DNA of 64,000 nucleotides, taken from Ridgeia piscesae. Its lineage: Eukaryota > Annelida > Polychaeta > Sabellida > Siboglinidae. Each line of letters opens with the position of its first letter. Positions within the stretch are counted from its first letter, which is position 1. This document shows positions 63,426 to 64,000 of this stretch, piece by piece. The DNA lies in the NCBI GenBank assembly GCA_025642075.2, contig JAODUO010000554.1:102001-166000 (forward strand), given 5' to 3'. The notes beneath the pieces are model-generated. The model searched no databases, had not been told where the DNA came from, and saw only the letters and a list, made by a program, of their open reading frames with translations. A program made the translations under genes and the position numbers.

Positions 63426-64000
63426 ACGTTAGACAGCTGATGCCTGACACCACATATACATCTCAGTTGTATGGTCAGTCAGGCGCCATGACACATCATC
63501 AGCAGCATGGTGCCCACATTGTTGTGGTTTCTCTTTGAGATGTCAACATCACGTTAACCCTGCCGGTGATCAAGAAAAATTCTTTGCAACATACTGTTTC
63601 AGTAAAAATCATAACTTTGCTAATATTGGTCATGAAAATATGAATGATGCATCATTTTAATCCTAAAGGAATGCTTTATTATAAGAAAATTATAATATTT
63701 ATATAACATACTAAAATCATGGGGAAATTTCTATCTGAATATGAACCAAAACAATTTAAATAAACAAAAAGTTCATCCTGCTGCCAGATAATGATGGCAT
63801 GGATGAATATACTTTGCTTTTTAGACAAATGGAGGATCATATATTAGCTACTATTTATATTAACTAGTATTTATATAAAATTTCCGTTATAAAAAATAGG
63901 ATGATTGAAGCCAGCTGATTGTACTCGACCAGAGAAAATGTTGTGCTGGTATTTTGTTTAATTTTCACACCAAAACCACCCCCAAAGTCAACCTAACTAC
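63426..64000. other. AT-rich sequence at the right edge
   Basis: Nothing recognised; probably intron or upstream flank of the phosphorylase gene. Confidence 0.4.

Overview
The window is nuclear DNA from an invertebrate animal, most likely a mollusc or another marine lophotrochozoan. The evidence is an intron-rich ALIX gene, an intronless HEXIM gene (an animal family), a decayed non-LTR retrotransposon of a type common in mollusc genomes, AT-rich spacers and a very heavy load of minisatellites. Nothing bacterial is present, and most long open frames are tandem arrays read as protein. The phylum is an inference, not a measurement.

Layout. (1) 1-25600, plus strand: the 3' two thirds of PDCD6IP/ALIX, 14 exons that splice in phase from the C-terminal Bro1 domain through the V domain to a proline-rich tail ending at 22171, then an AT-rich 3' UTR. 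(2) 25600-34680: AT-rich spacer with microsatellites, a 31-bp minisatellite, and a possible minus-strand polyQ exon at 29328-29430. (3) 34683-35561, minus strand: an intact single-exon HEXIM with a TATA box upstream. (4) 36600-38290: a 16-bp minisatellite, a GA tract of about 350 bp, and a short inverted copy of the same minisatellite. (5) 40300-42240: a broken LINE on the minus strand carrying a 7-bp expansion inside its reading frame. (6) 42600-47860: a TA/TG tract, a GC-richer stretch with a TATA box and no recognised gene. (7) 47868-61482 and beyond, minus strand: the last six recognised exons of a gene joining a winged-helix-like segment to a nucleoside phosphorylase domain.

The genes do not form a pathway. 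ALIX acts in ESCRT membrane scission, HEXIM restrains P-TEFb with 7SK RNA, and the third gene is probably a nucleoside-cleaving or nucleoside-binding protein of unknown role.

The striking feature is the tandem arrays. By adding interval lengths they fill about half of the visible ALIX locus, more than half of the minus-strand gene and roughly a third of the window. Several are not random intronic repeats: their unit contains the splice junction of the neighbouring exon plus some exon sequence. The acceptor is repeated at 6842-7971, 15515-16650, 51463-51935 and 61486-62655, and the donor at 20070-21472 and apparently 28000-29335. A 21-bp repeat also crosses the acceptor at 17843 and continues as coding sequence. 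The same pattern at two unlinked genes on opposite strands suggests a recurrent process that amplifies exon-intron boundaries. This is the best candidate in the window for something undescribed.
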